From a candidate division FCPU426 bacterium (GTDB taxonomy: Bacteria > Oederibacteriota > Muellerivitia > Muellerivitales > Muellerivitaceae), in assembly GCA_027452205.1 (NCBI GenBank), contig DAIDGV010000012.1, positions 1 to 64,000 of the forward strand: a stretch of 64,000 nucleotides of DNA. Direction: 5' to 3'. Positions 15,008 through 23,987 of the stretch are shown piece after piece. Under the pieces are notes generated by a model, which made no database searches, was not told the origin of the DNA, and worked only from the letters and a program-made list of their open reading frames with translations. Within the stretch, counting starts at the first letter, position 1. Each line of letters opens with the position of its first letter. The translations under genes and the position numbers were made by a program.

Positions 15008-16965
15008 TACCTATCGAGGAAAAGATCAAAAAACTCCAAGGACCCATCTTGGTCCTGGGCGCCAGCGGTTTTCTCGGTGCCAATCTGCTCCGTTACTTGC
15101 TCAAGCACCGACAAGATGTCTTCGGGACCATTTTTCACGCTCCTGCCTGGCGCCTAGAGGACGTACCGAACGATCACATCCTCCAAGCCGACCTTTTGGT
15201 CGATTCGAACCTCGACTATATCCTCCAACACACCCAGGCCAAGACCATCTTCAACTGCGTAGCTTACGGCGCCTATTCTTTCGAGGTGGACAGTTCCCTC
15301 ATCTATAAGACCAATTTCAACATGACCGAGCAGATCCTCAAGCGACTGGCCCAAAAAGAGATCGCTTATTACGTTCATTCCGGAAGCTCTTCCGAATACG
15401 GCGACCGGGCTTCTGGCCCCGCTGAATCGGATCTTCCCGAGCCCAACAGCGACTATGCCGTTTCCAAGGTGGCTACCGCCAATTTGATCCACTTTTACGG
15501 CCGGAAAAAAGGTCTGGCTTGCGCGAATCTGCGGTTCTACTCCATCTACGGACCGATGGAAGATTCATCCCGATTGGTCCCGAACATCGTCAAAGAAGGC
15601 TTGCAAGGCCACTATCCCGCTTTGGTCGACCCGAACATTTCCCGCGACTTCGTTTACGTGGACGATGTTTGCGAGGCTTTCGTCGACACGGCCCTCTATC
15701 TGCATCCTTCGAATTATGGTGACTCGTTCAACATTGGTAGTGGCAAAAAAACGACCATCCGGGACCTGGTCACCGTCGCTCAGGAAATCTTCGGGATCAA
15801 GGAACAACCCAAATTCAATTCCATGCCGGAACGAAAATGGGACCTACAGGATTGGTTCGCTAATACAAAAAAAACAAAGAACACTTTGACCTGGGAAGCC
15901 AGGACCTCGTTAAAAACCGGGCTTCAAACCACCATCGAGTGGTACCGCGGCCTTCCCGACAAAGAGAAATACGACAGATTCTCCAAAAAATACGAACTGG
16001 ATTCCAAGCACAGCGTTTCCGCCGTCATCGCCTGTTACAAGGACAATCAAGCCATTCCGATCATGTATCAGCGTCTGAAAGACACTTTCGAAAAGCTCAA
16101 GATCGATTACGAGATCATCTTCGTGAACGACAATAGCCCGGACGATAGCGAACAGGTCATTTTGGAGCTCACTCAAAGAGACCGCCGGGTCATCGGCATT
16201 TCCCACTCGCGCAATTTCGGTTCCCAAGCGGCTTTCCGCAGCGGTATGGAATTATCAACCAAGAACAGCTGCGTTCTTTTGGATGGCGACCTGCAGGATC
16301 CACCCGAGATCATCGAGCAATTCGTGGCCAAATGGCAGGAAGGGTATGAGGTCATTTATGGCCGTCGGGTCAAGCGGGAAGCGCCCTGGTACATGCAGAT
16401 CGCCTATAAGCTTTTCTACCGCATTTTTGATTACTTCTCTTATTTGTCCATTCCCCACGACGCGGGCGACTTTTCCTTGATCGACCGCCGGGTGGTGAAC
16501 GCCATTTTGACGTTCCCCGAGCGCGACTTTTTCCTGCGTGGAGTGCGGGCCTATGTGGGCTTTAAACAAGTAGGCGTGGATTACGTCCGTCCAGACCGCC
16601 TTTTTGGCCGCACGACCAACAATCTCTTCAAGAACATCGACTGGGCCAAAAAGGGCATCCTGTCCTACAGCTATACTCCCCTTTCGGTGGTGAGCTTCGC
16701 CGGGATAGTGTTGTTCGTCCTTAGCGCTGCCCTGGCGGTTTACCAGGTGCTTTGGCGCATCTTCGCTCCTGATTCTTCTCCCAAAGGCGTCACGACGGTC
16801 CTTTTGGCGATCCTATTCTTTGGTTCCATCAACCTTTTCGCCCTGTCCATCATCGGCGAATATATCGCGAAGATCTTTGAAGAGGTCAAACAACGGCCTC
16901 ACTTCGTCCGTAAGAACATCATCAAGAGCGGCGAGATCCGCCGCGCTCAAGAAGACGGTCGCTGA
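15004..16965 (+). CDS. NAD-dependent sugar epimerase/dehydratase fused to GT2 glycosyltransferase
   Basis: 653 residues. The first 310 form an extended short-chain dehydrogenase: GASGFLGANLL binds NAD, SGSSSEYG supplies the Ser, and YAVSK is the catalytic Tyr-Lys pair. From about residue 335 a GT2 domain starts (SAVIACYKDN) with DDNSPD-like (NDNSPDDSE), DGDLQDPPE and two C-terminal membrane helices, the DPM1/GtrB layout that loads sugar onto undecaprenyl phosphate. One chain would therefore modify a nucleotide sugar and pass it to the lipid carrier. Translational coupling to the split transketolase suggests both act on the same unusual sugar. Function of each half is solid; the actual sugar is unknown. 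Confidence 0.82.
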   Translation: MIPIEEKIKKLQGPILVLGASGFLGANLLRYLLKHRQDVFGTIFHAPAWRLEDVPNDHILQADLLVDSNLDYILQHTQAKTIFNCVAYGAYSFEVDSSLIYKTNFNMTEQILKRLAQKEIAYYVHSGSSSEYGDRASGPAESDLPEPNSDYAVSKVATANLIHFYGRKKGLACANLRFYSIYGPMEDSSRLVPNIVKEGLQGHYPALVDPNISRDFVYVDDVCEAFVDTALYLHPSNYGDSFNIGSGKKTTIRDLVTVAQEIFGIKEQPKFNSMPERKWDLQDWFANTKKTKNTLTWEARTSLKTGLQTTIEWYRGLPDKEKYDRFSKKYELDSKHSVSAVIACYKDNQAIPIMYQRLKDTFEKLKIDYEIIFVNDNSPDDSEQVILELTQRDRRVIGISHSRNFGSQAAFRSGMELSTKNSCVLLDGDLQDPPEIIEQFVAKWQEGYEVIYGRRVKREAPWYMQIAYKLFYRIFDYFSYLSIPHDAGDFSLIDRRVVNAILTFPERDFFLRGVRAYVGFKQVGVDYVRPDRLFGRTTNNLFKNIDWAKKGILSYSYTPLSVVSFAGIVLFVLSAALAVYQVLWRIFAPDSSPKGVTTVLLAILFFGSINLFALSIIGEYIAKIFEEVKQRPHFVRKNIIKSGEIRRAQEDGR

Positions 16966-16991
16966 TCAATCTTTCCGCGAAAAGGAAGACC

Positions 16992-17903
16992 ATGAAAAAG
17001 CAAAAATGGGTGAAAAGGGCTTGTCCTATTTGTTCGTCCAAGGTCCAAACCAAGGTTTTCGCCGAGGCTAATTACGATTTCGACAAACTGGACAGCTACG
17101 CTTTCGCCTCACGCAAGATCCCCGAAACCATGCATTATCGGTTGATCCTTTGCCCCAACTGCGACCTGGTCTACGCGAACCCTTTGCCGGACCTAAAAAA
17201 CCTTGCCGAGCATTATCACGAGGCCGCTTTTGACAGTTCAGAGGAAGCCCATTGTGCCGCCCGCACTTATGCCGGGCCCTTGAAGGCCATTTCGCGGAAT
17301 ATTCCGGACATGAAGGGCGCCTTGGATATCGGCACCGGCGACGGAGCTTTTTTGGAGGAATTGCTCGAATACGGATTTTCCAACGTCAAAGGCGTGGAAC
17401 CTTCCACCGCCCCCATCAAGGCCGCCTTGCCCAATATCCGTCCTTTGATCCAAAAAGGCTTATTCGAGGCCAAGCGGTTCAAAAAGAACAGCCTCAGTCT
17501 CGTTTCCTGTTTCCAGACATTTGAGCACCTTTACGAGCCGCTCATCATCTGCAAGGGCGCTTACAGTTTGCTGAAAAAAGGCGGGGCATTCTATATCGTC
17601 AGCCACAACCGTTCTTCCCTGGTCAACCGGCTTTTAGGAAAGAAAAGCCCGATCATGGATATCGAGCACTTGCAGCTCTTCTCACCCAAAAGTGCGAAGG
17701 CCATGATGATCAAGGCGGGTTTCAAGGATGTGACCGTGAGGTCTTTGGTGAACGTCTATCCACTCCACTATTGCGTGAAGCTCTTTCCCATTCCTAAAAA
17801 ACTGAAATTGATCTTGATCCCTGTTTTAAAGACCATCAAGCTGGGCTATCTGCCCATTCCCATGCCGGTCGGGAATATGGCGGTCGTTGGTTATAAGAAA
17901 TAA
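16992..17903 (+). CDS. Zinc-ribbon class I SAM-dependent methyltransferase
   Basis: 303 residues. Two CxxC pairs near the N-terminus (CPICSS and CPNCDL) look like a small zinc-binding knuckle, an arrangement found in sugar C-methyltransferases. LDIGTGDGAFLEELL binds SAM and SCFQTFEHLYEP matches the acceptor region of Methyltransf_23 proteins. It lies 26 bases after the epimerase-GT2 fusion and probably belongs to the same transcript, so it may methylate the sugar made there. Only 11 bases separate its stop from that of the convergent mannose-synthase gene. Confidence 0.77.
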   Translation: MKKQKWVKRACPICSSKVQTKVFAEANYDFDKLDSYAFASRKIPETMHYRLILCPNCDLVYANPLPDLKNLAEHYHEAAFDSSEEAHCAARTYAGPLKAISRNIPDMKGALDIGTGDGAFLEELLEYGFSNVKGVEPSTAPIKAALPNIRPLIQKGLFEAKRFKKNSLSLVSCFQTFEHLYEPLIICKGAYSLLKKGGAFYIVSHNRSSLVNRLLGKKSPIMDIEHLQLFSPKSAKAMMIKAGFKDVTVRSLVNVYPLHYCVKLFPIPKKLKLILIPVLKTIKLGYLPIPMPVGNMAVVGYKK

Positions 17904-17914
17904 GTTCCAAAAAC

Positions 17915-18634
17915 TTAGGCGACGGGGTTTGGCCCCAAGCGAAGGACCAGGGCCCGGGCCAGGTACTTGAGCAGGGTGGTCAGTTGGAGCTTGGACTCGC
18001 CCTTCGTGCGATCAACAAAAACAATAGGTGTTTCTTGGATGCGCAGCTTCGCCCGGTAGCAACGGTAGAGGATCTCGGAAACGGTAAAAGGATCCCGAGC
18101 CGTTAAGGTCTTGGCCTTAATGCGGGCCAAAGCGTCCTTGGAGTAAGCCCTGAACCCGGAGGTGGGGTCATCCGCTTTGAGACCCAGAACCAGTTTCAGA
18201 TAGTTCTTAGCGAAATTACTCGTCATCTGCCGGTAAAAAGGACGGTCAATATCCTTGCCTCCGGGCATGTAGCGGCTGCCCAGGACCACGTCCGCCTTCC
18301 CCATCACGATGGGTTTGATGAGCGCAGGGATATATTTAGGCTGGTGCGACAGGTCCGCGTCCATCTCCACCACCACGTCCGCGCCCATTTGCAGGGCTTT
18401 CAGGAAACCATCCCGGCCCGCCCAACCCCGGCCCTTGATAGCGCGGTCGCGCAAGAGTAGATGAAGCTTTTTATCCTTCTTTTTCAACTGGCGGACCAAT
18501 TCATAAGTTTTATCCGGTGAGGAATCGTCCACCACCAACACCAGGGCCGCGGGGACACTTTTGTGGATCAGTTTGACCAACTGCGCGATGTTCGCGCTTT
18601 CGTTATAAGTGGGCACCACGATGACGGTTTTCAT
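17915..18634 (-). CDS. Polyprenol-monophosphomannose synthase-like GT2
   Basis: 239 residues of the DPM1 type without membrane helices. VVPTYNESANI opens the GT-A fold, VVDDSSPD and EMDADLSHQP provide the nucleotide- and metal-binding acidic residues, and LGSRYMPGG and DPTSGFRAY are hallmark motifs of dolichol/polyprenol-phosphate mannose synthases. It should make polyprenyl-phosphate mannose (or a related hexose) at the cytoplasmic face, the donor type used by GT39 enzymes such as those at 0.2-10.2 kb. The start ATG 18634 has AAGGA upstream; a longer frame to 18775 would overlap the preceding gene by more than 100 bases and is not conserved. Confidence 0.85.
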   Translation of the reverse strand: MKTVIVVPTYNESANIAQLVKLIHKSVPAALVLVVDDSSPDKTYELVRQLKKKDKKLHLLLRDRAIKGRGWAGRDGFLKALQMGADVVVEMDADLSHQPKYIPALIKPIVMGKADVVLGSRYMPGGKDIDRPFYRQMTSNFAKNYLKLVLGLKADDPTSGFRAYSKDALARIKAKTLTARDPFTVSEILYRCYRAKLRIQETPIVFVDRTKGESKLQLTTLLKYLARALVLRLGPNPVA

Positions 18635-18663
18635 TCGATTTTCCTTCAATGGGATGAACGGCT

Positions 18664-19791
18664 TCAGGGCGCCAGTTTGAGCTGTCTTTCGACAGCCGCC
18701 AGCATATCCTTCTCTTTCAGGTTCTCCATGCAGGAAATCTTGGCCGTGCATTGGTTCTGGTAATAGCATTCGCAAGGATGGATGGGCAGTACCTTCTCGC
18801 CCCGGCCATAAACATCGATCTCAGCGTCCGAGGTAGGCCCGAAGTAAGCGACCATCCGTTTTTTCAAGGCAATGGCCACATGTAGGGCCAGGGTATCCCC
18901 GGTCACCAGCACATCACAAAGATCGACCAAGGAAACGAATTGCCGCATCGTGTTCTCGGTTCCCGTGGGGATGCAAAGGCCTTTGGATTGTTTGGCCAGT
19001 ACCGGCATCAATTGACGTTCTTCGGGCCCGCCATAAAGGAGAATTCCAACTTTGGGATACTTCTTACGAATGGCCTTAGCCAGCCACAAAAAGCCGTCCA
19101 GACGCCAGCGTTTCATGGGCCAGCGGCCGCCGGAACCGATATTGAACCCGACGATCTTCTTGAACCGGCTCAATTTGTTCTTCTTGGCCCAGTCCCGAGC
19201 CCATTGCTTTTCTTTATCGGTCAGGACCAGTTGGGGTTCCTCCCCGGTGTATTTCATCTGACCTAATTGGAACAAGTGATCCTGGTAGGTGCGGCGGTTG
19301 GCCCGCTTGACCGAATCCATGATGCCCATTTGGAACCATTCCTCATCCTTGGCTTCCAAAGGAACAACTACCCCTTCGGGCGAAAGGGCAAAACCCTTTT
19401 TGATCGTCGAATTGGCCATGTGGAGGATAGCTGCGGCCTTACGGCTCATGTCAAAGTTATAGGCCTCGTGGAATTGGGTTGCGCCCAGGAAACCGCTGAG
19501 GGCCGGGTCGGACCCCAGCAACATGTCGATATAGGGATTTTTCTCCAAAAGGGGCTTGGAGCCGTTTTCGGTGACCCACCAAACGGAACATCCCGGATTG
19601 CTCTTGTGGAAAGCGGGCAAAATAGCCGTCGAACGCAGCACATCCCCGGCGGCGTCCAATTTAATGATCAGGATGCGCTTTTTGACCGGTTCATAGCGGG
19701 GACAATCTTGGCAGACCACCCCTTCTTTCTTGTGGGGAGCGCAAGGTTTCTCACCGGTAAAGTGACGGCAATCAGCACGGAAAAAGAGCAT
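18664..19791 (-). CDS. GT9 (heptosyltransferase-like) glycosyltransferase with cysteine-rich ends
   Basis: 375 residues. The GT-B fold begins with ILIIKLDAAGDVLRSTAILP, as in ADP-heptose:LPS heptosyltransferases; GFNIGSGGRWPMK and VTGDTLALHVAIAL lie in the C-terminal nucleotide-sugar half. Unlike standard heptosyltransferases it has an N-terminal extension with Cys at 8, 17, 27 and 30 and further Cys in CECYYQNQC near the C-terminus, suggesting metal or Fe-S binding. AAGGAA precedes the ATG. It lies 29 bases upstream of the mannose-synthase gene and is probably co-transcribed. Confidence 0.78.
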   Translation of the reverse strand: MLFFRADCRHFTGEKPCAPHKKEGVVCQDCPRYEPVKKRILIIKLDAAGDVLRSTAILPAFHKSNPGCSVWWVTENGSKPLLEKNPYIDMLLGSDPALSGFLGATQFHEAYNFDMSRKAAAILHMANSTIKKGFALSPEGVVVPLEAKDEEWFQMGIMDSVKRANRRTYQDHLFQLGQMKYTGEEPQLVLTDKEKQWARDWAKKNKLSRFKKIVGFNIGSGGRWPMKRWRLDGFLWLAKAIRKKYPKVGILLYGGPEERQLMPVLAKQSKGLCIPTGTENTMRQFVSLVDLCDVLVTGDTLALHVAIALKKRMVAYFGPTSDAEIDVYGRGEKVLPIHPCECYYQNQCTAKISCMENLKEKDMLAAVERQLKLAP

Positions 19792-19902
19792 AAAGTTCCT
19801 TTATTGATCGATCCTACAAAACCCGTGGTTGGGAACCCGTTAATTATAAGAGAGGCCTCGGTCAAATGACCCCTAAATTTCAATAAATCGGACCTAAAAC
19901 AA

Positions 19903-19932
19903 AAAAGGCCCGCCCCGAAGGACAGGCCTTTC
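19903..19932 (-). terminator. Terminator of the outer-membrane protein gene
   Basis: Minus-strand AAAGGCCTGTCC and GGGCGGGCCTTTTTT form a stem over a TTCG-containing loop with a T run, about 20 bases after the stop at 19951. The stem is imperfect at its top. Confidence 0.7.
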
Positions 19933-19950
19933 GAACAATGGATCTTTGGC

Positions 19951-21432
19951 TTAAAAGACCAACTTCAACTGACCGTAGTGGTTATAGGATTCGGTGACCG
20001 GATCGATACCATAGGAGTAATCCAGGCCCAGGAAGCCCAATTGTATCCCGGCACCACCCACGAAGTTACCCACATCCAAACCGCCCCGGAGGTAAATGAT
20101 CCCCGCTAGGTTGAGGGAACCGCCCATCTTGAAGTGAGCGAAAAGATCTTGGTCGTAATAGAGCGAGGTGGTGGAAAAAACATCATCCAGATCGGCGTTC
20201 AGCACGAATTCGCTGATGGGATGCCAAGACAAACCGATATTCGTGACCGTCGGCGCCGGGTCGGTGATGACACCGTACATGATGTCCCCAAGGGTCGTGC
20301 TGTTCGAAGTGGTCGCCGATTGCTTGATCAGGTCCTGGAAGGAAATACCTAGGCTCAAGTCCCTTTCAAAAGCGTACAACAAGCCCAGATCCACACCCCA
20401 ACGGGTGGTCGGTTGTTCCAGATCGTTCGAGAAATTATTCACATCATTATTGTTGGTATTTGTCGAAACGGTCAGGCTGGACCAAGCGAAATAGCGACGG
20501 ATGACTTTGCCATTGAGACCAATGGTTAGGGGAAAATCCTCCAAAGGATCGAAAGCGACGGTCGCCATGGCCACCGTGTCGCTGTAAGCCAACGCATTAG
20601 CATAAGCGATATTCTTCAAGAGGTTATTGACAATGGTGTTTTGCATCGTTGTCTGAGCCCCTGAAGTAAGGGTCACACCTTGGGCTGCCAGGTCCACACC
20701 GATCTGGGAAACACCTTGCGAAACGCTCAAGGTACCATTTTTCAGGTTCGCGATATCGGTGGCGACCGCGCCGGTTTGATTCGCTGTCGGAACGACCGAG
20801 TTAATACCCGCTTGGATCGCCGAACCAAAGGCAGCCGTGACCGCCGAACCCGCGCCGGAGGTATAAGGAAGTGGGATCTTGGTCAATTGGTCAAGAAGGG
20901 CACCCGGCTTGATCTCCGCCACCCCATGGGCGGTTTCATAAACTTCCACACCAAAGTTGTTCGTGAATTTGACCGCCAGATTATCGCTGGCTCCGAACTC
21001 GATCGAGTGATTCATGAGATTAGTGGTCAGATCATCCAAGGTCTTCAAGTTCGGTGTTACCAATGAACTATTGTTGGACAAGATCCCTTGCACAAAATCC
21101 GTGGCGTTGAAGTCGATGCCGTTGTTAGCGATATTCTGGACATAATTAGCCGTGGTGATATCGTCATTGGAAATATGCAGTCCCAATTGTAAAAGTTCCA
21201 AGGTGCCGGGCGCGCGACCCATAAGGGCCGGATTATAAGAAGTGGCGTTGAACTGGGTTCCATCGGCCATGACCGCGTTACCCATGCCGGTACCGACAAT
21301 GCTCACTTGTTGGGGCGGGAGAATGGGGGCACTCGTGCTGTCTAAAGCTCCTAAAGCATGGGCTTGGGCAGTGACCAAGGAAAAGAAAGCGGCCACCAAA
21401 AAAGCGAAAAACCCAGGGTTAAATGTTTTCAT
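19951..21432 (-). CDS. Putative outer-membrane beta-barrel protein (TraF_2-like)
   Basis: 493 residues with a clear signal peptide (hydrophobic FFAFLVAAFFSLVTA, cleavage after AQAHA). The mature part starts with a Gly/Asn-rich segment (GMGNAVMADGTQFNATSYNPALMG) seen in TraF_2 and related barrel proteins, then an Asn/Thr/Ala-rich middle, and ends in alternating hydrophobic strands finishing in LKLVF, a typical barrel-insertion terminus. Function is unknown; family resemblance suggests an outer-membrane porin or assembly factor, not necessarily conjugation. The start at 21432 follows AAAGG; the frame runs further upstream without a signal-like sequence. Confidence 0.6.
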   Translation of the reverse strand: MKTFNPGFFAFLVAAFFSLVTAQAHALGALDSTSAPILPPQQVSIVGTGMGNAVMADGTQFNATSYNPALMGRAPGTLELLQLGLHISNDDITTANYVQNIANNGIDFNATDFVQGILSNNSSLVTPNLKTLDDLTTNLMNHSIEFGASDNLAVKFTNNFGVEVYETAHGVAEIKPGALLDQLTKIPLPYTSGAGSAVTAAFGSAIQAGINSVVPTANQTGAVATDIANLKNGTLSVSQGVSQIGVDLAAQGVTLTSGAQTTMQNTIVNNLLKNIAYANALAYSDTVAMATVAFDPLEDFPLTIGLNGKVIRRYFAWSSLTVSTNTNNNDVNNFSNDLEQPTTRWGVDLGLLYAFERDLSLGISFQDLIKQSATTSNSTTLGDIMYGVITDPAPTVTNIGLSWHPISEFVLNADLDDVFSTTSLYYDQDLFAHFKMGGSLNLAGIIYLRGGLDVGNFVGGAGIQLGFLGLDYSYGIDPVTESYNHYGQLKLVF

Positions 21433-21463
21433 TGCTAATAACCTTTCGCGACGAGATGGAGAT

Positions 21464-22141
21464 TTAAGACTGATTGTTTTTGATCGATGCCAAAATTCTA
21501 TCCCCTTCGGCATCATCTATCACCCTAAAAATGGGGTCTTCCAGGCTGGCGTAATAAACATCCGTATTTTGAATATCGAACCAGAGACCGTGTAACATCA
21601 ATTTTTCACCCAGAATGGCCTGGGACACTTGGGGATAGCTCTTCAAATGCTCCATTTGCAAGAGAACGTTCTGTTTCGAGACCGCGTTCACTTCTTCGGG
21701 CAGGGCCAGGTCGTTTTTCTTCGACCTTACCCTTTCGAGGGCTTCTTCCCCATGTCGCAACCAGGACCGTAGATAGGGCATCGGGAGCTTTTCCTTGCCC
21801 AGGCATAGAGCCTTCATGGCCCCGCAATCCGAGTGGCCGCAAATGATGATGTGGCGGACCTTCAATTGGGTCAGGGCGAATTCCATGGCTGCCACCTCAC
21901 TCTCGTCGGTCAAGACGCCGTCCCGGGAGGTGGCTGGCGTCACCAGGTTACCCACGTTACGCACCACGAAAAGATCCCCAGGTTCGGTGGAAGCGAACAC
22001 GTTCACCGCCACACGACTGTCCGAACAAGCGATGAAAAGCACGTCGGGGCTTTGTCCCAGGGCCAGTTGGGCGAAGGTGCCCTTCACTTGGTCCCGGCGG
22101 TTCTTATGGAAGTCCATCATGCCTTGGATCAGCTTGATCAT
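21464..22141 (-). CDS. Beta-class carbonic anhydrase
   Basis: 225 residues. It converts CO2 and water to bicarbonate with a zinc ion held by Cys39 (ACSDSR), His103 and Cys106 (GHSDCGAM); Asp41 and Arg43 form the usual catalytic pair. FVVRNVGNLV is also diagnostic of the family. No signal peptide, so it is cytoplasmic. It sits 31 bases upstream of the outer-membrane barrel gene on the same strand; the hairpin after ptsI lies upstream and makes a separate transcript likely. Confidence 0.93.
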   Translation of the reverse strand: MIKLIQGMMDFHKNRRDQVKGTFAQLALGQSPDVLFIACSDSRVAVNVFASTEPGDLFVVRNVGNLVTPATSRDGVLTDESEVAAMEFALTQLKVRHIIICGHSDCGAMKALCLGKEKLPMPYLRSWLRHGEEALERVRSKKNDLALPEEVNAVSKQNVLLQMEHLKSYPQVSQAILGEKLMLHGLWFDIQNTDVYYASLEDPIFRVIDDAEGDRILASIKNNQS

Positions 22142-22183
22142 GGTTTACCCCTATTTGAGATTTTGGCAGTCTTAGCGGATCGT

Positions 22184-22222
22184 TAAAAAAAGAATTTTCA
22201 GCATCCTGTTAGAACAGGATCG
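22184..22222 (-). terminator. Hairpin overlapping the ptsI stop codon
   Basis: ATCCTGT and ACAGGAT at 22203-22220 form a perfect 7-bp stem whose loop holds part of the ptsI TAA codon; a seven-T tract follows some 13 bases downstream on the minus strand. It is a plausible but loosely spaced terminator for the PTS transcript. Confidence 0.5.
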
Positions 22223-23960
22223 ACCGAAGCTCGGCCGGCACACCGTCGCGGATGATATCGAAGACCTCGTCGGATGTTCTGACCTTCAAGGCCGCTGCCG
22301 CGATCTCCTTGGCCTTGGCCAGGGGTATCATGCGGATGACCTTTTTCACCTCAGGAATGACCGAGATGCTGGTCGAGAGCTCGTCCAATCCCATCCCCAG
22401 GAGCAGCGGAACATATTGCGGGTCACCCGCCATCTCGCCGCACATCCCCACCCACTTGCCGGCCTTATGGGCCGCGTCGATGGTCATTTGGATCAGCCGC
22501 AGGATCGCCGGGTTCAGGGGATCATAAAGATAAGCCACCGACTCGTTGACCCGGTCGACCGCCATCGAATACTGGATGAGGTCGTTGGTGCCGATGGAAA
22601 GGAAGTCCACTTCCTGGATGAGGATATCCGACATCACCGCCGCGGAAGGGATCTCGATCATCACGCCTACTTCCACGCCCGCCCGGAACACTTGCCCCTC
22701 TTTTTTGAGCTCTTCCACGCATTCTTGAAGCAAAGCCTTGGACTCCATCACCTCGCTCAGGGTGGAAATCATCGGGAACATGATCTTGATAGGGCCATGG
22801 GCCGCGGCCCGCAAAATAGCCCGTAGTTGGATCTTGAACATATCGGGCTGCTTCAAGCACAGACGGATGGCGCGCAGGCCTAAGAAGGGATTCCGTTCCT
22901 CGGCCATATTCATGTGGGACAGGAACTTGTCCCCGCCCAGGTCCAGGGTGCGGATGATGGCGGGATTGATCCCTGTCTTGGTGGCCAGTTCCTTATAGGA
23001 ATTGAATTGTTCTTCCTCGCTCGGGCTTTCGACCCGGTTCATATAGAGGAATTCGGTACGGTAAAGGCCGATACCCTCGGCGCCGTGGCGTTCCATTTCG
23101 TCCAATTCCTGGGGGATCTCGATATTGGCCGCCAGGGTCACCCGGTGCCCGTCCGGCGTGACCGCGGGCAGGGTCTTGAAGGCTTCCAGGCTTTTTTGGA
23201 AAGCGGCGTAATTCTCTTTGAGGCGGCGGTATTGGTCCACCAATTGGGCCGAGGGATTGACCAGCACCAGGCCTTTATTGCCGTCCACGATCAAAAGGTC
23301 CCCATCCCGGATCTCAGCCGTTGCGTTCTGAAGGCCCACCACCGCCGGCAGGCCCAGGGACCGGGCCACGATGGCCACATGGGACGTCTTGCCGCCCACA
23401 TCGGTACAGAAAGCCTTAATGACGTCCGTCGAGAGCGTGACCGTATCCGAGGGGGACAGGTCATTGGCGATGAGGATGACTTCCCGGCCCAGCTTTTTAA
23501 GATCTTCCTTTTCGCCCTTCCCCATCAGGTTTCGCAGCACCCGGTTGCCCACATCCTGGATGTCCCCGCCCCTTTCGCGGAAATACTCGTCGTCCAGGGA
23601 GGCCATGATGGTCTTGAACTTACCCAGGGCCTCGTGCAGCACATATTCAGCGTTCAACAATTGGGCCGAGATGGTCTGGGCCACCTCCTCGGTGAACAGG
23701 GGGTCGTCGAGCAACACTTGGTGGGCGCCAAAAATGCTGGCGTGGTCGTCGCCGATCTTTTGCTTGGCCCGGCCTTGCAGTTCCACGATCTGACGGCGGG
23801 TCTTGACCAGCGCCTCTTCATAGCGCTTGAGTTCAGCCGGTACTTCCTCGGGGCGCAGCTCTCGGCGCAAGGACGTCATGCCTTGGGACCTATAAAGATA
23901 AGCGGGGCCTATCTCGATCCCGCCCGAAGCGGGGACCCCGTGGAACATTTTCTCGGACAA
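22209..23960 (-). CDS. ptsI: PTS enzyme I (phosphoenolpyruvate-protein phosphotransferase)
   Basis: 583 residues, usual length. EI takes phosphate from PEP and gives it to HPr. The phosphorylated His is 194 in GGKTSHVAIVAR; GLYRTEFLYM and RTLDLGGDKF belong to the PEP-binding barrel and CGEMAGDP carries the active-site Cys. Translation seems to start at TTG 23960 after GGAG. It is the last gene of the minus-strand PTS run, 27 bases after HPr. All catalytic residues are present, so the phosphorelay should be active. Confidence 0.95.
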   Translation of the reverse strand: MSEKMFHGVPASGGIEIGPAYLYRSQGMTSLRRELRPEEVPAELKRYEEALVKTRRQIVELQGRAKQKIGDDHASIFGAHQVLLDDPLFTEEVAQTISAQLLNAEYVLHEALGKFKTIMASLDDEYFRERGGDIQDVGNRVLRNLMGKGEKEDLKKLGREVILIANDLSPSDTVTLSTDVIKAFCTDVGGKTSHVAIVARSLGLPAVVGLQNATAEIRDGDLLIVDGNKGLVLVNPSAQLVDQYRRLKENYAAFQKSLEAFKTLPAVTPDGHRVTLAANIEIPQELDEMERHGAEGIGLYRTEFLYMNRVESPSEEEQFNSYKELATKTGINPAIIRTLDLGGDKFLSHMNMAEERNPFLGLRAIRLCLKQPDMFKIQLRAILRAAAHGPIKIMFPMISTLSEVMESKALLQECVEELKKEGQVFRAGVEVGVMIEIPSAAVMSDILIQEVDFLSIGTNDLIQYSMAVDRVNESVAYLYDPLNPAILRLIQMTIDAAHKAGKWVGMCGEMAGDPQYVPLLLGMGLDELSTSISVIPEVKKVIRMIPLAKAKEIAAAALKVRTSDEVFDIIRDGVPAELRSILF

Positions 23961-23987
23961 ATGAAGCTCCTTAATGGGCCCGGAGGC

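Noticed and set aside
19951-21432. Conjugation locus around the TraF_2-like gene
   Set aside because: No other transfer genes, relaxase or origin is seen; the family name alone does not show conjugation.
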